Assembly: GCA_900315425.1 (NCBI GenBank)
Contig: OMZA01000008.1
Span: 79,662 to 143,661, forward strand
Source of the DNA: an uncultured Eubacteriales bacterium
GTDB taxonomy: Bacteria; Bacillota; Clostridia; Lachnospirales; Lachnospiraceae
Direction: 5' to 3'
Length of the DNA stretch: 64,000 nt
Below, one piece after another: positions 10,262-19,601 of this stretch (the stretch's first letter is position 1; every line of letters starts with the position of its first letter). The notes under the pieces are model-generated. The model worked only from the letters and a program-made list of their open reading frames with translations. It did not search any database and had not been told where the DNA came from. A program made the position numbers and the translations under genes.

Positions 10262-10906
10262 ATGAAAATAATTTTGTTAGGTGCTCCAGGAGCAGGTAAA
10301 GGAACTCAGGCCGGAATTATTAAAGAGAAGTTCAATATTCCACATATCTCAACAGGAGATATTTTTAGAGCTAATATTAAAAATAATACAGAATTGGGAC
10401 AGAAAGCTAAAACTTACATGGATAAGGGCGAGCTTGTTCCAGATGAATTAGTTGTTGATCTTGTTATTGATAGACTTGAGCAGGATGATTGTAAAGATGG
10501 ATATATCCTTGATGGTTTCCCAAGAACAATCCCACAGGCTGAAGAACTTGACAAAGCACTTGCAGCTAAGGGCGACAAGATTGAATATGCTATCAATATT
10601 GAAACTCCAGATGATTTTATTATCAACAGAATGGCAGGTAGAAGAGCGTGCGTCAACTGTGGTGCTACATACCATACTTCATTCATGCCACCAAAGACAG
10701 AAAACATCTGTGACAAATGTGGCGAGAATCTCATTTTAAGAGATGATGACAAGCCAGAAACAGTTAAGAAGAGACTTGAAGTATATCATGATCAGACAGA
10801 ACCACTTATCGATTATTACAAAGGCACAGGTATTCTTTCATCACTTGATGGAACTAAGGATTGTGAAGTAGTATTCGCTGAAATATGTGATGTTGTTGAA
10901 AAGTAA
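10262..10906 (+). CDS. adk: Adenylate kinase
   Basis: Converts ATP and AMP to two ADP in the cytoplasm. The 214-aa long form has the P-loop [10 protein letters not shown] at residues 7-16, the AMP-site segment STGDIFR, the DGFPRT motif, and a zinc-type LID domain with C-x2-C and C-x2-C pairs (CVNC and CDKC). It follows secY as in many Firmicutes. The ribosome site is weak (AAGTAAGAG). Confidence 0.97.
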   Translation: MKIILLGAPGAGKGTQAGIIKEKFNIPHISTGDIFRANIKNNTELGQKAKTYMDKGELVPDELVVDLVIDRLEQDDCKDGYILDGFPRTIPQAEELDKALAAKGDKIEYAINIETPDDFIINRMAGRRACVNCGATYHTSFMPPKTENICDKCGENLILRDDDKPETVKKRLEVYHDQTEPLIDYYKGTGILSSLDGTKDCEVVFAEICDVVEK

Positions 10907-10916
10907 TAGGTTACAC

Positions 10917-11195
10917 ATGACAGAATACGAAGTTGGTCAGTTGGCAAGAAGTCTTGCTGGACATGATAAAGGACAAATATTTGTCGTAGTTAAAATAGAA
11001 GAGGATTATATATGGTTAGCAGACGGTAAAAATCGTCTGCTGACAAATCCTAAAAAAAAGAAGATTAGGCATATACAGAAAATAAATACGAATATTTATG
11101 ATCTGTCCAGAGATGTCGATATACATAATTTCAAGGATATCGACGTCAGGAATTCAATAGAAATGTATTTGAAGAAGATTTCAGGAGGTTTATAA
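10917..11195 (+). CDS. KOW-domain RNA-binding protein (L14e-like)
   Basis: Short protein of 92 aa with an N-terminal KOW-like segment ([20 protein letters not shown]) of the type seen in ribosomal L14e and in small Firmicute proteins encoded next to infA. I chose the ATG at 10917 because the family starts MTEYEVGQ. The longer frame from 10887 would overlap adk. The ribosome site is weak. It probably binds RNA or ribosomes, but its exact role is not known. It is followed one base later by infA. Confidence 0.8.
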   Translation: MTEYEVGQLARSLAGHDKGQIFVVVKIEEDYIWLADGKNRLLTNPKKKKIRHIQKINTNIYDLSRDVDIHNFKDIDVRNSIEMYLKKISGGL

Positions 11196-11196
11196 A

Positions 11197-11415
11197 ATGG
11201 CGAAATCCGACGTTATTGAAATTGAAGGAACAGTTTTAGAAAAGTTACCTAATGCTATGTTTAAGGTTGAACTTGAAAATGGGCATCAAGTATTAGCACA
11301 CATCAGTGGTAAATTAAGAATGAACTATATCAGAATTTTACCAGGTGATAAAGTAACAATGGAATTATCTCCATATGATCTTTCAAAAGGCAGAATTGTC
11401 TGGAGAGATAAATAA
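11197..11415 (+). CDS. infA: Translation initiation factor IF-1
   Basis: Binds the 30S A site during initiation. The 72-aa product has the full-length S1-like OB fold: [22 protein letters not shown] at the start and [21 protein letters not shown] at the end. A CAGGAGG site overlaps the end of the KOW gene. Confidence 0.97.
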   Translation: MAKSDVIEIEGTVLEKLPNAMFKVELENGHQVLAHISGKLRMNYIRILPGDKVTMELSPYDLSKGRIVWRDK

Positions 11416-11448
11416 TTTAACAAGTGTTTATTTTCAAAATATTTATGC

Positions 11449-11477
11449 TTGATTATAAAATTATTTTATGATATATT
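11449..11477 (+). promoter_or_regulatory. Sigma-70 type promoter for rpmJ
   Basis: TTGATT (11449-11454) and TATATT (11472-11477) are separated by 17 bases, about 34 bases upstream of rpmJ. This suggests rpmJ and perhaps the alpha block can be transcribed independently of adk-infA. Confidence 0.55.
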
Positions 11478-11510
11478 AACAAATGGACTTTTTTGAAAGG
11501 AGGTTTTGAC

Positions 11511-11624
11511 GTGAAGGTTAGATCATCAGTTAAACCAATCTGCGAAAAATGCAAAGTTATCAGAAGAAAGGGAAGCGTAAGAGTAATCTGCGAAAACCCT
11601 AAGCACAAACAGAGACAGGGATAA
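11511..11624 (+). CDS. rpmJ: 50S ribosomal protein L36
   Basis: Smallest large-subunit protein, here 37 aa, starting at GTG behind AAAGGAGG. This is the zinc form: residues C11, C14, C27 and H32 are in the CEKC...CENPKH pattern. It is usually found between infA and rpsM, as here. Confidence 0.96.
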   Translation: MKVRSSVKPICEKCKVIRRKGSVRVICENPKHKQRQG

Positions 11625-11840
11625 TTGTGTTTTTGTTTGTTTTTTGTGCCGTTTAGGTACATTTTATTTTGCGGCTGCAGTGATGAAACGCCAGGATAGG
11701 TTGTTTATCACTATTATATAAAAACTTTAACAGTAAGTTATAGTCTGCGCACAACATTTCAGACGTCAGCGATGGCGGGCTGCGTATGGTTATTTACTTA
11801 CAAAATTTGAATTAACGATTAATGGAGGTGCAAAACACAC
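11625..11840 (+). promoter_or_regulatory. Leader region upstream of rpsM
   Basis: This gene-free 216-base stretch separates rpmJ from the alpha block. It contains a T-rich tract right after rpmJ and short complementary segments (GTCTG with CAGAC near 11742-11765, CAGC with GCTG shortly after). It could hold a promoter and a structured autoregulatory leader, but I could not match it to a named ribosomal leader family. Confidence 0.35.
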
Positions 11841-12209
11841 ATGGCTCGTATTTCAGGTGTTGATTTACCAAGAGAAAAACGTGTTGAGATCGCTTTAACT
11901 TATATCTATGGTATAGGTAGAGTTAGTGCTGAGCGTATCCTTGCTGAGGCAAAGGTTGATCCTAGTACACGTGTTAGAGACTTAACAGATGAAGAAGTTA
12001 AGAGAATTAGTGAAGTTATTGATGCAACACAGACTGTAGAAGGTGATTTAAGAAGAGAAATCGCTATGAACATCAAGAGATTACAGGAAATTGGTTGCTA
12101 TAGAGGAAAAAGACATAGACAGGGACTCCCTGTTCGTGGACAGAAGACAAAGACAAACGCTAGAACTAGAAAAGGTCCAAAGCGTACAGTTGCTAATAAG
12201 AAGAAATAA
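11841..12209 (+). CDS. rpsM: 30S ribosomal protein S13
   Basis: Small-subunit head protein that bridges to the 50S and contacts P-site tRNA. The 122-aa product starts [26 protein letters not shown] and ends with the basic tail [18 protein letters not shown]. It is the first gene of the alpha block, with a GGAGG site. Confidence 0.97.
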   Translation: MARISGVDLPREKRVEIALTYIYGIGRVSAERILAEAKVDPSTRVRDLTDEEVKRISEVIDATQTVEGDLRREIAMNIKRLQEIGCYRGKRHRQGLPVRGQKTKTNARTRKGPKRTVANKKK

Positions 12210-12251
12210 TTGATTTTAGATTTATAAACCCACAAGGGAGGTTAAAGTTCA

Positions 12252-12644
12252 ATGGCTAAAGTTGCAAAAAAAGTAACAAAGAAGCGTGTTAAGAAGAACG
12301 TTGAGCATGGACAGGCTCACATTCAATCATCTTTTAATAATACAATAGTAACATTAACAGACAATGAAGGAAATGCTCTTTCTTGGGCCAGCGCAGGTGG
12401 ACTTGGATTCAGAGGATCTAAGAAGTCTACACCATATGCAGCTCAGATGGCTGCTGAGACAGCAACAAAGGCTGCTCTTATTCATGGCTTAAAGACAGTA
12501 GATGTTATGGTTAAAGGTCCTGGTTCAGGACGTGAAGCTGCAATCCGTGCATTACAGGCATGTGGTCTTGAAGTAACAAGTATCAAGGACGTAACACCTG
12601 TTCCTCATAACGGATGTCGCCCACCAAAACGTAGAAGAGTCTAA
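12252..12644 (+). CDS. rpsK: 30S ribosomal protein S11
   Basis: Platform protein of the 30S subunit near the mRNA exit. The 130-aa product contains [24 protein letters not shown] and the C-terminal [18 protein letters not shown], both diagnostic. A GGGAGG site lies upstream. Confidence 0.97.
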   Translation: MAKVAKKVTKKRVKKNVEHGQAHIQSSFNNTIVTLTDNEGNALSWASAGGLGFRGSKKSTPYAAQMAAETATKAALIHGLKTVDVMVKGPGSGREAAIRALQACGLEVTSIKDVTPVPHNGCRPPKRRRV

Positions 12645-12659
12645 TAGGAGGATTAAAAG

Positions 12660-13253
12660 ATGGCAGTTAATAGAGATCCAGTTCTTAAAAGATGTAGATC
12701 GCTTGGTTTAGATCCAGCGTATTTAGGAATAGATAAAAAGTCAAGAAGACAGTCAACAAGAGGCAATAAGAAGATGAGCGAGTATGGTCTCCAGTTAAGA
12801 GAGAAACAGAAAGCAAAATTCATCTATGGCGTATTAGAGAAGCCTTTCAGAAATTACTATGCAAAAGCTCAGAGAATGCAGGGTATGACAGGTGAGAACC
12901 TCATGATCCTCCTTGAGCGTAGACTTGATAATGTAATCTTTAGATTAGGTTATGCAAGAACAAGAAGAGAAGCTAGACAGATAGTTGATCATAAGAGTGT
13001 ATTAGTTAACGGTAAGAAAGTTAACATTCCATCATATTTAATCAAAGCTGGCGATAAGATTGAGATTGTCAAATCTGATAAGACAGCTCAGAGATTCAAA
13101 GATGTACTTGAAGTTACAGATGGAAGAATTGTTCCAGAATGGTTAGAAGCAGATCACGAGAATCTTACAGGAGAAGTTAAAGAACTCCCTACAAGAGAAA
13201 TCATTGATGTACCTGTTGATGAGATGCTTATCGTCGAGTTGTACTCTAAGTAA
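12660..13253 (+). CDS. rpsD: 30S ribosomal protein S4
   Basis: Primary 16S-binding protein needed for 30S assembly and fidelity. The 197-aa product has the central S4 RNA-binding domain with RLDNVIFRLGYARTRREARQIVDH. In Bacillus rpsD is unlinked and self-regulated, whereas here it lies inside the alpha block. A TAGGAGG site lies upstream. Confidence 0.97.
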   Translation: MAVNRDPVLKRCRSLGLDPAYLGIDKKSRRQSTRGNKKMSEYGLQLREKQKAKFIYGVLEKPFRNYYAKAQRMQGMTGENLMILLERRLDNVIFRLGYARTRREARQIVDHKSVLVNGKKVNIPSYLIKAGDKIEIVKSDKTAQRFKDVLEVTDGRIVPEWLEADHENLTGEVKELPTREIIDVPVDEMLIVELYSK

Positions 13254-13297
13254 TAAGCATTAGTTGTTCCTAAAATAAGGAAAAGGAGGAGCTTTTA

Positions 13298-14263
13298 GTG
13301 TTCGATTTTCAAGTACCTAAGATTACAATGGAAGAAGTTTCTGAAGATGGTAAATACGGAAAATTCGTAGTTGAACCATTGGAAAGAGGTTATGGTCTTA
13401 CTCTTGGTAATTCACTTAGAAGAATAATGCTTTCTTCATTACCTGGAGCTGCTGTAAGCCTTGTAAAGTTTGATGGTGTTTTACATGAGTTCAGTACAAT
13501 TCCTGGTGTTAAGGAAGATGTTACTGATATCATTATGAATATCAAAAGTCTTCACATTAAAAATGAAAGCGAAAGTGACGCACCAATCGTTGGTTACATT
13601 GATGTAAAGGGCGATGGAGTTGTTACAGCTGAAGATATTCAGGTTCCACCTGAAGTTGAGATTGTTAATAAAGATGCTGTTATTGCTACATTAAGTGGTG
13701 GTTCAGATAGCAAATTCTATGCTGAATTAACAATTACAAAGGGTAGAGGTTATATTAGCGCTGATAAGAATAAGAGTGATGATCTTCCAATCGGAGTTAT
13801 CGCAATTGATTCTATCTACACTCCAATCGAGAGAGTTAATATGAAGGTTGAGAATACCCGTGTAGGTCAGATAACAGATTATGATAAGCTTACTTTAGAA
13901 GTTTATACAAATGGTACACTTACTCCTGATGATGCTGTAAGTCTTGCAGCTAAGGTTTTAAGTGAGCATCTTAAATATTTCATTGACCTTTCAGAAGCTG
14001 GTTCAGCAATGGACGGTCCTGTTATGCAGCCAGAACAGACAGATGATTCTGGTAAGATATTAGATATGAATATTGATGAACTTGAGTTATCAGTTCGTTC
14101 ATACAACTGCTTAAAGAGAGCAGGCATCAATACAGTTCAGGAATTAGTTAACAAGACTCCTGATGAAATGATGAAAGTTAGAAATCTCGGACGTAAGTCA
14201 TTAGATGAAGTTCTTAACAAGTTAGTAGAGTTAGGTTTACATCTAAGAGATAGTGAGAATTAA
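13298..14263 (+). CDS. rpoA: RNA polymerase alpha subunit
   Basis: Assembly scaffold of RNA polymerase. The 321-aa product begins at GTG behind AAAAGGAGG. The N-terminal dimerisation domain has [21 protein letters not shown], and the C-terminal DNA- and activator-binding domain has [15 protein letters not shown] and [12 protein letters not shown]. It lies between rpsD and rplQ as usual. Confidence 0.98.
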   Translation: MFDFQVPKITMEEVSEDGKYGKFVVEPLERGYGLTLGNSLRRIMLSSLPGAAVSLVKFDGVLHEFSTIPGVKEDVTDIIMNIKSLHIKNESESDAPIVGYIDVKGDGVVTAEDIQVPPEVEIVNKDAVIATLSGGSDSKFYAELTITKGRGYISADKNKSDDLPIGVIAIDSIYTPIERVNMKVENTRVGQITDYDKLTLEVYTNGTLTPDDAVSLAAKVLSEHLKYFIDLSEAGSAMDGPVMQPEQTDDSGKILDMNIDELELSVRSYNCLKRAGINTVQELVNKTPDEMMKVRNLGRKSLDEVLNKLVELGLHLRDSEN

Positions 14264-14277
14264 GGAGGTAAGTAACA

Positions 14278-14814
14278 ATGGCAAAGTATAGAAAGCTTAG
14301 CAGAACTTCTTCTCAGAGAAAAGCAATGCTTAGAATTCTTGCATCACAGCTTATTGAAAACGGTAAAATCGTTACAACTGAAGCTAGAGCTAAAGAAGTA
14401 CGTAAGTTAGCTGAAAGCCTTATCGCACTTGCTGTTAAGGAAAAAGATAACTTCGAAGAAGTTACAGTTCAGTCTAAAGTATATATTAAAGATAAAGATG
14501 GTAATAGAGTTAAAGAGGTTATCGACGGAAAAAAGGTCGACAAGGTAGAGATGCAGGATAAGACAATTAAGAAGGATAGCCCTTCAAAACTTCATGCAAG
14601 AAGACTTATTATGAAATCTCTTTACAATCCTACAGTAGTTCCTACAGATGCTGCAGGCAAGAAGAAAGGAACTAAGAAAGTAGACTTAGCTCAGAAATTA
14701 TTTGATGAAATTGCACCTAAGTACGAAGGCAGAAACGGTGGATACACAAGAATCGTTAAGATTGGCCAGCGTAAAGGTGATGCTGCTATGGAAGTTGTAC
14801 TTGAGTTAGTTTAA
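14278..14814 (+). CDS. rplQ: 50S ribosomal protein L17 with internal insertion
   Basis: Large-subunit protein near the tunnel exit. The N-terminus MAKYRKLSRTSSQRKAMLRILASQLIENGKI-type and the C-terminal GGYTRIVKIGQRKGDAA are canonical. The chain is 178 aa against roughly 115-130 in most bacteria. The surplus is a charged segment between residues about 62 and 100 (rich in Lys, Asp, Val). It ends the alpha block before a strong terminator. Confidence 0.95.
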   Translation: MAKYRKLSRTSSQRKAMLRILASQLIENGKIVTTEARAKEVRKLAESLIALAVKEKDNFEEVTVQSKVYIKDKDGNRVKEVIDGKKVDKVEMQDKTIKKDSPSKLHARRLIMKSLYNPTVVPTDAAGKKKGTKKVDLAQKLFDEIAPKYEGRNGGYTRIVKIGQRKGDAAMEVVLELV

Positions 14815-14862
14815 TCATTGTATAATTATCAATGAGATTTAGTATGGTAACATATTAATTTA

Positions 14863-14895
14863 AAAAAGGAGCTGGTTTTCAGCTCCTTTTTAAAT
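14863..14895 (+). terminator. Rho-independent terminator after rplQ
   Basis: The stem GGAGCTG/CAGCTCC is extended by A-T pairs, has a GTTTT loop and is followed by TTTTT. It closes the ribosomal superoperon. Confidence 0.9.
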
Positions 14896-14935
14896 TATAT
14901 AAATCAACGGTTATGAGATTACAGGCAGGTTTATT

Positions 14936-16708
14936 ATGAGTTTAATAAAGGTCGCAGGTTTAAAGAAAATATTTACAAAATATGATGATAATAACGAAAT
15001 AGAAAGTTCCAGAGAAGTTCTTAGAGATATTAATATGGATGTGGAAAAAGGGGATTTTGTTGCCATTTTGGGTTCTAATGGCTCAGGTAAGACTACATTT
15101 GCAAGACATTTAAATGCCTTGCTTTTTTCTGATGAAGGAACCGTAACCATTGATGGAGAAGATACGAAATCTGTAAAAAATATTTGGGAAATTCGTAAGA
15201 AGTGCGGCATGGTCTTCCAGAATCCCGACAACCAGATTGTTGGCGTGACTGTGGAAGAGGATGCGGCCTTTGGGTTGGAAAACCTGGGAGTAGAACCTGT
15301 AAAGATGCAAAAGAGGGTTAATGAATCCCTTAATAAAACTGGTCTGGGTAAATATAAGCAAAAGTCTCCTTCGAGGCTCTCCGGTGGGCAAAAGCAACGA
15401 TTATCTATAGCTTCTTCAATAAGTATGAGACCAAAATGTCTGATTCTAGACGAGCCTACAGCCATGTTAGATCCGGCTGGTAGAAAAGATGTCATGAAGA
15501 TTGTAAAAGAGCTCAATAAAGAAGACAAAATGACTATTATTTATATAACCCACCATATGGATGAAGCTGCAAAAGCAGATAAAATATTTGTGTTAAACAA
15601 AGGAGAAGTAGTTACCTGTGGAACGCCTTTTGAAGTGTTTCAAAAGGTAGATGTGCTTGAACAGGCAAAACTTACAATACCATATGTCACAAAAGTGGCT
15701 AAAATCATGAATAATTGTGGATTCTTAAAGGCTTATAACTACTATAATGTGGATGAACTTATTGAAAATTTTTCCAAGGAAAATGATGTAAGTTCCTTTA
15801 ATAGTAAAATCAGAAAGGCATCAGAAGTTAGTTCGAGAAAAAAGGATTTAAAAAAAGAAACAGATATTTCCAGAGATTGTATTCTTAGTATTTCGAATGT
15901 GTCGCTTTGTTACGATAAGGGATTGTCCTTTGAAAATACAGCTATAAATAACGTAAGCCTTAACATTTACAAGGATGAATTTATTGGAATCATTGGTCAT
16001 ACAGGTTCTGGAAAATCCAGTCTTGTGCAGTTGATGGATGGTTTAATAAAACCCACGGATGGAACTGTTAAATTCAAAGGCATGGATATTAATGACAAGG
16101 ATTTTAATAAAAGGGAATTGCATTTTAAGGTAGGAATGGTCTTTCAATATCCTGAAAACCAGCTTTTTGAAGAGTCTGTTATTAAGGATGTAATGTTTGG
16201 TCCGTTAAATCAAGGAATTTCCCAAGAACTGGCCCAAAATAAAGGGGAGAAGGCTTTGGAAATAATGGGAATTTCCAAAGATAGATTTGAAGCTTCGCCT
16301 TTTGAACTTTCCGGTGGAGAAAAACGTAGGGTGGCCATTGCAGGAGTTATCGCTATGGAGCCGGAGATTATTATTCTAGATGAGCCGGTGGCAGGATTGG
16401 ATCCGGAGACTTCCAGTATATTGCTGTGTGCCTTAAAGGATTTAAGAGACAAGGGCAAGACGGTTATTTTGATTTCCCATGATATGGAAAATGTGGCAGA
16501 GTACACAGATAGAGTATTGGTTATGAATCAGGGTAGCGTTGTGATGGATGATACTACTGAAAATGTATTCAAAAATCAGGTGAAGCTTAAGGAGATAGGG
16601 TTAGATATTCCAATTCCTAAAGAGGTTATGTTACGCCTTTATAAGGCAGGTTACAATGTTAACACTAATGTCCTTACTCTTAAGGACATAGAGAAAGAGT
16701 TGAAATGA
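14936..16708 (+). CDS. ECF transporter ATPase, EcfA1-EcfA2 fusion
   Basis: Energises energy-coupling-factor vitamin and metal importers together with EcfT and exchangeable S components. The 590-aa chain holds two complete ABC domains. Domain 1 has Walker A GSNGSGKTT, signature LSGGQKQR and Walker B LILDEP, and resembles EcfA1. Domain 2, from about residue 320, has GHTGSGKSS, LSGGEKRR and IIILDEP, and the FQYPENQLFEESV stretch typical of EcfA2. Usually these are two genes (ecfA1, ecfA2); here they form one reading frame with no stop. A linker of about 50 residues, charged and poorly conserved in appearance, joins them. ecfT follows one base after the stop. Confidence 0.9.
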   Translation: MSLIKVAGLKKIFTKYDDNNEIESSREVLRDINMDVEKGDFVAILGSNGSGKTTFARHLNALLFSDEGTVTIDGEDTKSVKNIWEIRKKCGMVFQNPDNQIVGVTVEEDAAFGLENLGVEPVKMQKRVNESLNKTGLGKYKQKSPSRLSGGQKQRLSIASSISMRPKCLILDEPTAMLDPAGRKDVMKIVKELNKEDKMTIIYITHHMDEAAKADKIFVLNKGEVVTCGTPFEVFQKVDVLEQAKLTIPYVTKVAKIMNNCGFLKAYNYYNVDELIENFSKENDVSSFNSKIRKASEVSSRKKDLKKETDISRDCILSISNVSLCYDKGLSFENTAINNVSLNIYKDEFIGIIGHTGSGKSSLVQLMDGLIKPTDGTVKFKGMDINDKDFNKRELHFKVGMVFQYPENQLFEESVIKDVMFGPLNQGISQELAQNKGEKALEIMGISKDRFEASPFELSGGEKRRVAIAGVIAMEPEIIILDEPVAGLDPETSSILLCALKDLRDKGKTVILISHDMENVAEYTDRVLVMNQGSVVMDDTTENVFKNQVKLKEIGLDIPIPKEVMLRLYKAGYNVNTNVLTLKDIEKELK

Positions 16709-16709
16709 T

Positions 16710-17504
16710 ATGCTAAGAGATATAACTTTGGGTCAGTATTATAATGGTGATTCCATAATTCACAGGTTAGACCCAAGAACCAAGATATTTTTTACATTTG
16801 CATATTTGATAATGCTTTTTATGGTAGATAATTTTAAAGGTATTGTGTTTATGACGGCGGTGGTGACTGGTGTGATAATCATTTCTAAAGTACCTTTTCG
16901 ATACATTTTCAAAGGCCTTAAAGCTATTATTTATATTATAATAATTACGGTATTTTTTAAGCTGTTTTTCAGTACCAGTGGAAATGTGGTGTGGCAGTGG
17001 AAGTTTCTTAAAATTACCGACGAAGGTGCTAAGGAGGCAGTATTTATTGCTGTCAGATTTGTGCTTATTGTAATTGGTACTTCAGTTATGACATTAACTA
17101 CTACACCTAACAGTCTTACTGCAGGTTTGGAAAAATCCTTGAGATTTCTTAGTTATATAAAGGTTCCGGTACATGAAATTGCTCTTATGATGTCTATTGC
17201 TCTGCGTTTTATTCCGGTGCTCATGGAGGAAACCAATAAAATTATGAAAGCACAAACTGCCAGAGGGGCGGATTTTGAAAGTGGAGGAATCATGAGAAAA
17301 GCCAAAGCCATGGTGCCTATAATTGTGCCACTTTTTGTGTCCGCATTTCGTAAAGCAAATGATTTGGCCACAGCTATGGACGCCAGATGTTACCACGGTG
17401 GTAATGAAAGAACGAAACTTCATCCTTTGCATTATATGAAAGCTGATGGAGTTGCCTATGTGTTAGTGGCAGTTATGGTGGGATGTTGCGTGTTTGTTTT
17501 GTAA
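16710..17504 (+). CDS. ecfT: ECF transporter transmembrane protein EcfT
   Basis: Membrane coupling protein that links the ATPase to substrate-binding S components. The 264-aa product has several hydrophobic segments and the coupling-helix motif QTARGADFESGG (Ala-Arg-Gly signature). It starts one base after the fused ecfA and shares its ribosome site region. In many Firmicutes the group ecfA-ecfA-ecfT-truA sits downstream of rplQ, as here. Confidence 0.94.
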   Translation: MLRDITLGQYYNGDSIIHRLDPRTKIFFTFAYLIMLFMVDNFKGIVFMTAVVTGVIIISKVPFRYIFKGLKAIIYIIIITVFFKLFFSTSGNVVWQWKFLKITDEGAKEAVFIAVRFVLIVIGTSVMTLTTTPNSLTAGLEKSLRFLSYIKVPVHEIALMMSIALRFIPVLMEETNKIMKAQTARGADFESGGIMRKAKAMVPIIVPLFVSAFRKANDLATAMDARCYHGGNERTKLHPLHYMKADGVAYVLVAVMVGCCVFVL

Positions 17505-17521
17505 TATATGGAGGCTTGTAT

Positions 17522-17728
17522 ATGACAGTAAAAAAGAAGGCTGACAATAGTTTTGTTGGAGATTGTAACAGTTGTAGCTTTTATGTGTATGATGAAGATT
17601 ATGATGATTATATGTGCCAGGTAAATATGGACGAGGATGATGCTATTCGTCTTATGATGGATGAGAAATATCAGTGTCCTTATTATCAGGCAGATGATGA
17701 ATATAGAGTTGTCAGAAAACAGATGTAG
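17522..17728 (+). CDS. Small Cys-containing protein, DUF6472-like
   Basis: Acidic protein of 68 aa with four cysteines arranged as GDCNSCSFYVYDEDYDDYMC...CPYY, which suggests a small metal site. I chose the ATG at 17522 because GGAGG is at 17511-17515. It resembles a short uncharacterised family found in Lachnospiraceae between ecfT and truA (DUF6472, from memory and not checked). Its function is unknown. Confidence 0.65.
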   Translation: MTVKKKADNSFVGDCNSCSFYVYDEDYDDYMCQVNMDEDDAIRLMMDEKYQCPYYQADDEYRVVRKQM

Positions 17729-17748
17729 TCTGGCAGTTAGGATGTTTT

Positions 17749-18486
17749 ATGAGAAGAATTAAGCTTATCGTCAGCTATGACGGAACTAATTATGTGGGAT
17801 GGCAAAAGCAGATAAATGGGATTGCCGTTGAAGAGATTATTAATAAGGCCCTTTCCAAACTTCTTAATGAGGATATTGAGGTTATTGGTGCCAGCAGAAC
17901 GGATTCCGGCGTTCATGCTTTGGGAAATGTTGCGGTATTTGACACGGAGTCCAGGATTCCAGGTGATAAGTTTTGCTTTGCCCTAAATCAATATTTACCG
18001 GAAGATATAAGGATTCAGGAGTCCTGTGAGGTGGAGAAGGATTTTCACCCTAGATTCTGCGATACTATAAAAACGTATGAATATTCTATTTTAAATCGTA
18101 GGTTTGATATTCCAACTTCCAGACTGTATCATTATTTCATGTACATGCCTTTAGATGTGGAGAAAATGCAGGCTGGTGCTGTTTATATTAAAGGTGAACA
18201 TGATTTTAAAAGCTTTTGTTCTGCCAGAAGTCAGGTTAAAGATACTGTTAGAGAAGTTACGGATATACAGGTGTTTAAAGAGGGAGAGTATGTCAAGATA
18301 CGTGTAAGTGGCACGGGATTTCTCTATAACATGGTGCGTATCATTGCCGGGACTTTAATTAAAGTAGGCCTGGGAGTGTATCCGCCTGATTATGTTAAGG
18401 AGATATTAGATGCCAAGGATAGAAATGCAGCAGGTCCAAAAGCTCCAGCCAGAGGACTGACTCTAATAGAGATAAAATATTTATAA
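17749..18486 (+). CDS. truA: tRNA pseudouridine(38-40) synthase TruA
   Basis: Converts uridines 38-40 of the tRNA anticodon stem to pseudouridine. The 245-aa product has the catalytic aspartate motif SRTDSGVHALGNV near residue 52, the start IKLIVSYDGTNYVGWQKQ, and SGTGFLYNMVRIIAGTL near the end. It is the usual neighbour upstream of rplM-rpsI. Confidence 0.95.
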   Translation: MRRIKLIVSYDGTNYVGWQKQINGIAVEEIINKALSKLLNEDIEVIGASRTDSGVHALGNVAVFDTESRIPGDKFCFALNQYLPEDIRIQESCEVEKDFHPRFCDTIKTYEYSILNRRFDIPTSRLYHYFMYMPLDVEKMQAGAVYIKGEHDFKSFCSARSQVKDTVREVTDIQVFKEGEYVKIRVSGTGFLYNMVRIIAGTLIKVGLGVYPPDYVKEILDAKDRNAAGPKAPARGLTLIEIKYL

Positions 18487-18493
18487 AAATTTA

Positions 18494-18522
18494 TTGACAT
18501 AGAATTTAAATTATAATATAAT
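18494..18522 (+). promoter_or_regulatory. Strong sigma-70 promoter for rplM-rpsI
   Basis: TTGACA (18494-18499) and TATAAT (18517-18522) match both consensus boxes, with a 17-base spacer. Transcription would start near 18529, just ahead of the structured leader. Confidence 0.85.
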
Positions 18523-18528
18523 TCACAA

Positions 18529-18623
18529 ATGTGGCGTCTTATGTCATAAGTGCGCCTAAAATCGCATGTAAGTGCTTAAGCCATAGCCCCGGTAAGAGCA
18601 TTTATAATATATTAGAATTTAAT
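18529..18623 (+). promoter_or_regulatory. Probable ribosomal L13 leader
   Basis: A leader of about 95 bases with several short complementary blocks (GTGCG, GCATG, AAGTGCTTAAG, CCCCGG) lies between the promoter and rplM. Position and size fit the L13 leader class of Firmicutes, an RNA thought to bind L13 for autoregulation. I did not verify this against the covariance model. Confidence 0.55.
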
Positions 18624-18636
18624 AGGAGGAATTACC

Positions 18637-19065
18637 ATGAAGAGTTACATGGCTAACCCATCAAAGATTGAAAGAAAATGGTATGTAGTTGATGCTACAG
18701 ACTGTACATTAGGTCGTTTAGCTTCAGAGATAGCTAAGGTATTAAGAGGAAAAAACAAACCAGAATATACACCACACATTGACACAGGCGATTATGTAAT
18801 CGTTGTTAATGCAGACAAGATTAAAGTTACAGGTAAGAAATTAGACCAGAAGCTTTACTACAGACATTCTGATTATGTTGGTGGTTTCAAAGAGACAACA
18901 TTAAAAGAGATGCTCGCTAAAAAGCCTGAGAAGGTTATCGAGCTTGCAGTTAAAGGAATGCTTCCAAAGGGACCTTTAGGAAGAGAAATGATCACAAAGC
19001 TTCATGTATATGCAGGACCAGAACACAATCATGCAGCACAGAAGCCTGAGACATTAACATTTTAA
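18637..19065 (+). CDS. rplM: 50S ribosomal protein L13
   Basis: Early-assembly large-subunit protein of 142 aa with the signatures [25 protein letters not shown] and [19 protein letters not shown] lies upstream. It is co-transcribed with rpsI. Confidence 0.97.
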   Translation: MKSYMANPSKIERKWYVVDATDCTLGRLASEIAKVLRGKNKPEYTPHIDTGDYVIVVNADKIKVTGKKLDQKLYYRHSDYVGGFKETTLKEMLAKKPEKVIELAVKGMLPKGPLGREMITKLHVYAGPEHNHAAQKPETLTF

Positions 19066-19091
19066 GGTTAAATTGGAAGGAGGAATTATAA

Positions 19092-19487
19092 ATGGCTAAG
19101 ACAAATAAGTATTACGGAACAGGTAGAAGAAAAAAGAGTGTTGCCAGAGTATATTTAGTACCAGGAAAAGGTGACATCACTATCAATAAAAAATCAATTG
19201 ATGAATATTTTGGATTAGAGACATTAAAGGTTATCGTTAGACAGCCTTTAGTAGCTACATCTACAACAGATAAATATGACGTTATCGTAAATGTTAAGGG
19301 TGGCGGATACACAGGCCAGGCCGGAGCAGTTAGACACGGTATCGCAAGAGCTTTACTTGAGGTTGACGAGGCATATCGTCCAACACTTAAGAAAGAGGGA
19401 TATCTTACAAGAGATCCAAGAATGAAAGAAAGAAAGAAGTATGGTTTAAAGAAAGCACGTCGTGCACCACAGTTCTCAAAGAGATAA
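19092..19487 (+). CDS. rpsI: 30S ribosomal protein S9
   Basis: Small-subunit head protein whose C-terminal basic tail touches P-site tRNA. The 131-aa product has the [16 protein letters not shown] start, [19 protein letters not shown], and the expected end RAPQFSKR. The last four codons plus stop are duplicated twice downstream, so this 3' end is the apparent target of the island's integration while the gene itself stays intact. Confidence 0.97.
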   Translation: MAKTNKYYGTGRRKKSVARVYLVPGKGDITINKKSIDEYFGLETLKVIVRQPLVATSTTDKYDVIVNVKGGGYTGQAGAVRHGIARALLEVDEAYRPTLKKEGYLTRDPRMKERKKYGLKKARRAPQFSKR

Positions 19488-19568
19488 TTGTTTCACAACG
19501 TATTACGTCTTTGGACAATCATATACGACTTATTACACCTCAGGACAACTGTCCTGGGGTGTTTTTTA
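19472..19568 (+). repeat. Direct repeat copy A (rpsI 3' end, putative attL)
   Basis: This stretch runs from the last four rpsI codons (TTCTCAAAGAGATAA) through the terminator. It recurs at 22204 and 25574 with only a few mismatches. It is the native copy because only here is it joined to the rpsI coding sequence. Confidence 0.85.
19536..19567 (+). terminator. rpsI terminator
   Basis: An 11-bp stem (CACCTCAGGAC with GTCCTGGGGTG, one G-T) has an AACT loop and six T residues after it. It lies inside repeat copy A, so the terminator is carried by each repeat copy. Confidence 0.92.
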
Positions 19569-19601
19569 TCATATGGGAATCGAGAATGGAATTAGATGTA
19601 A

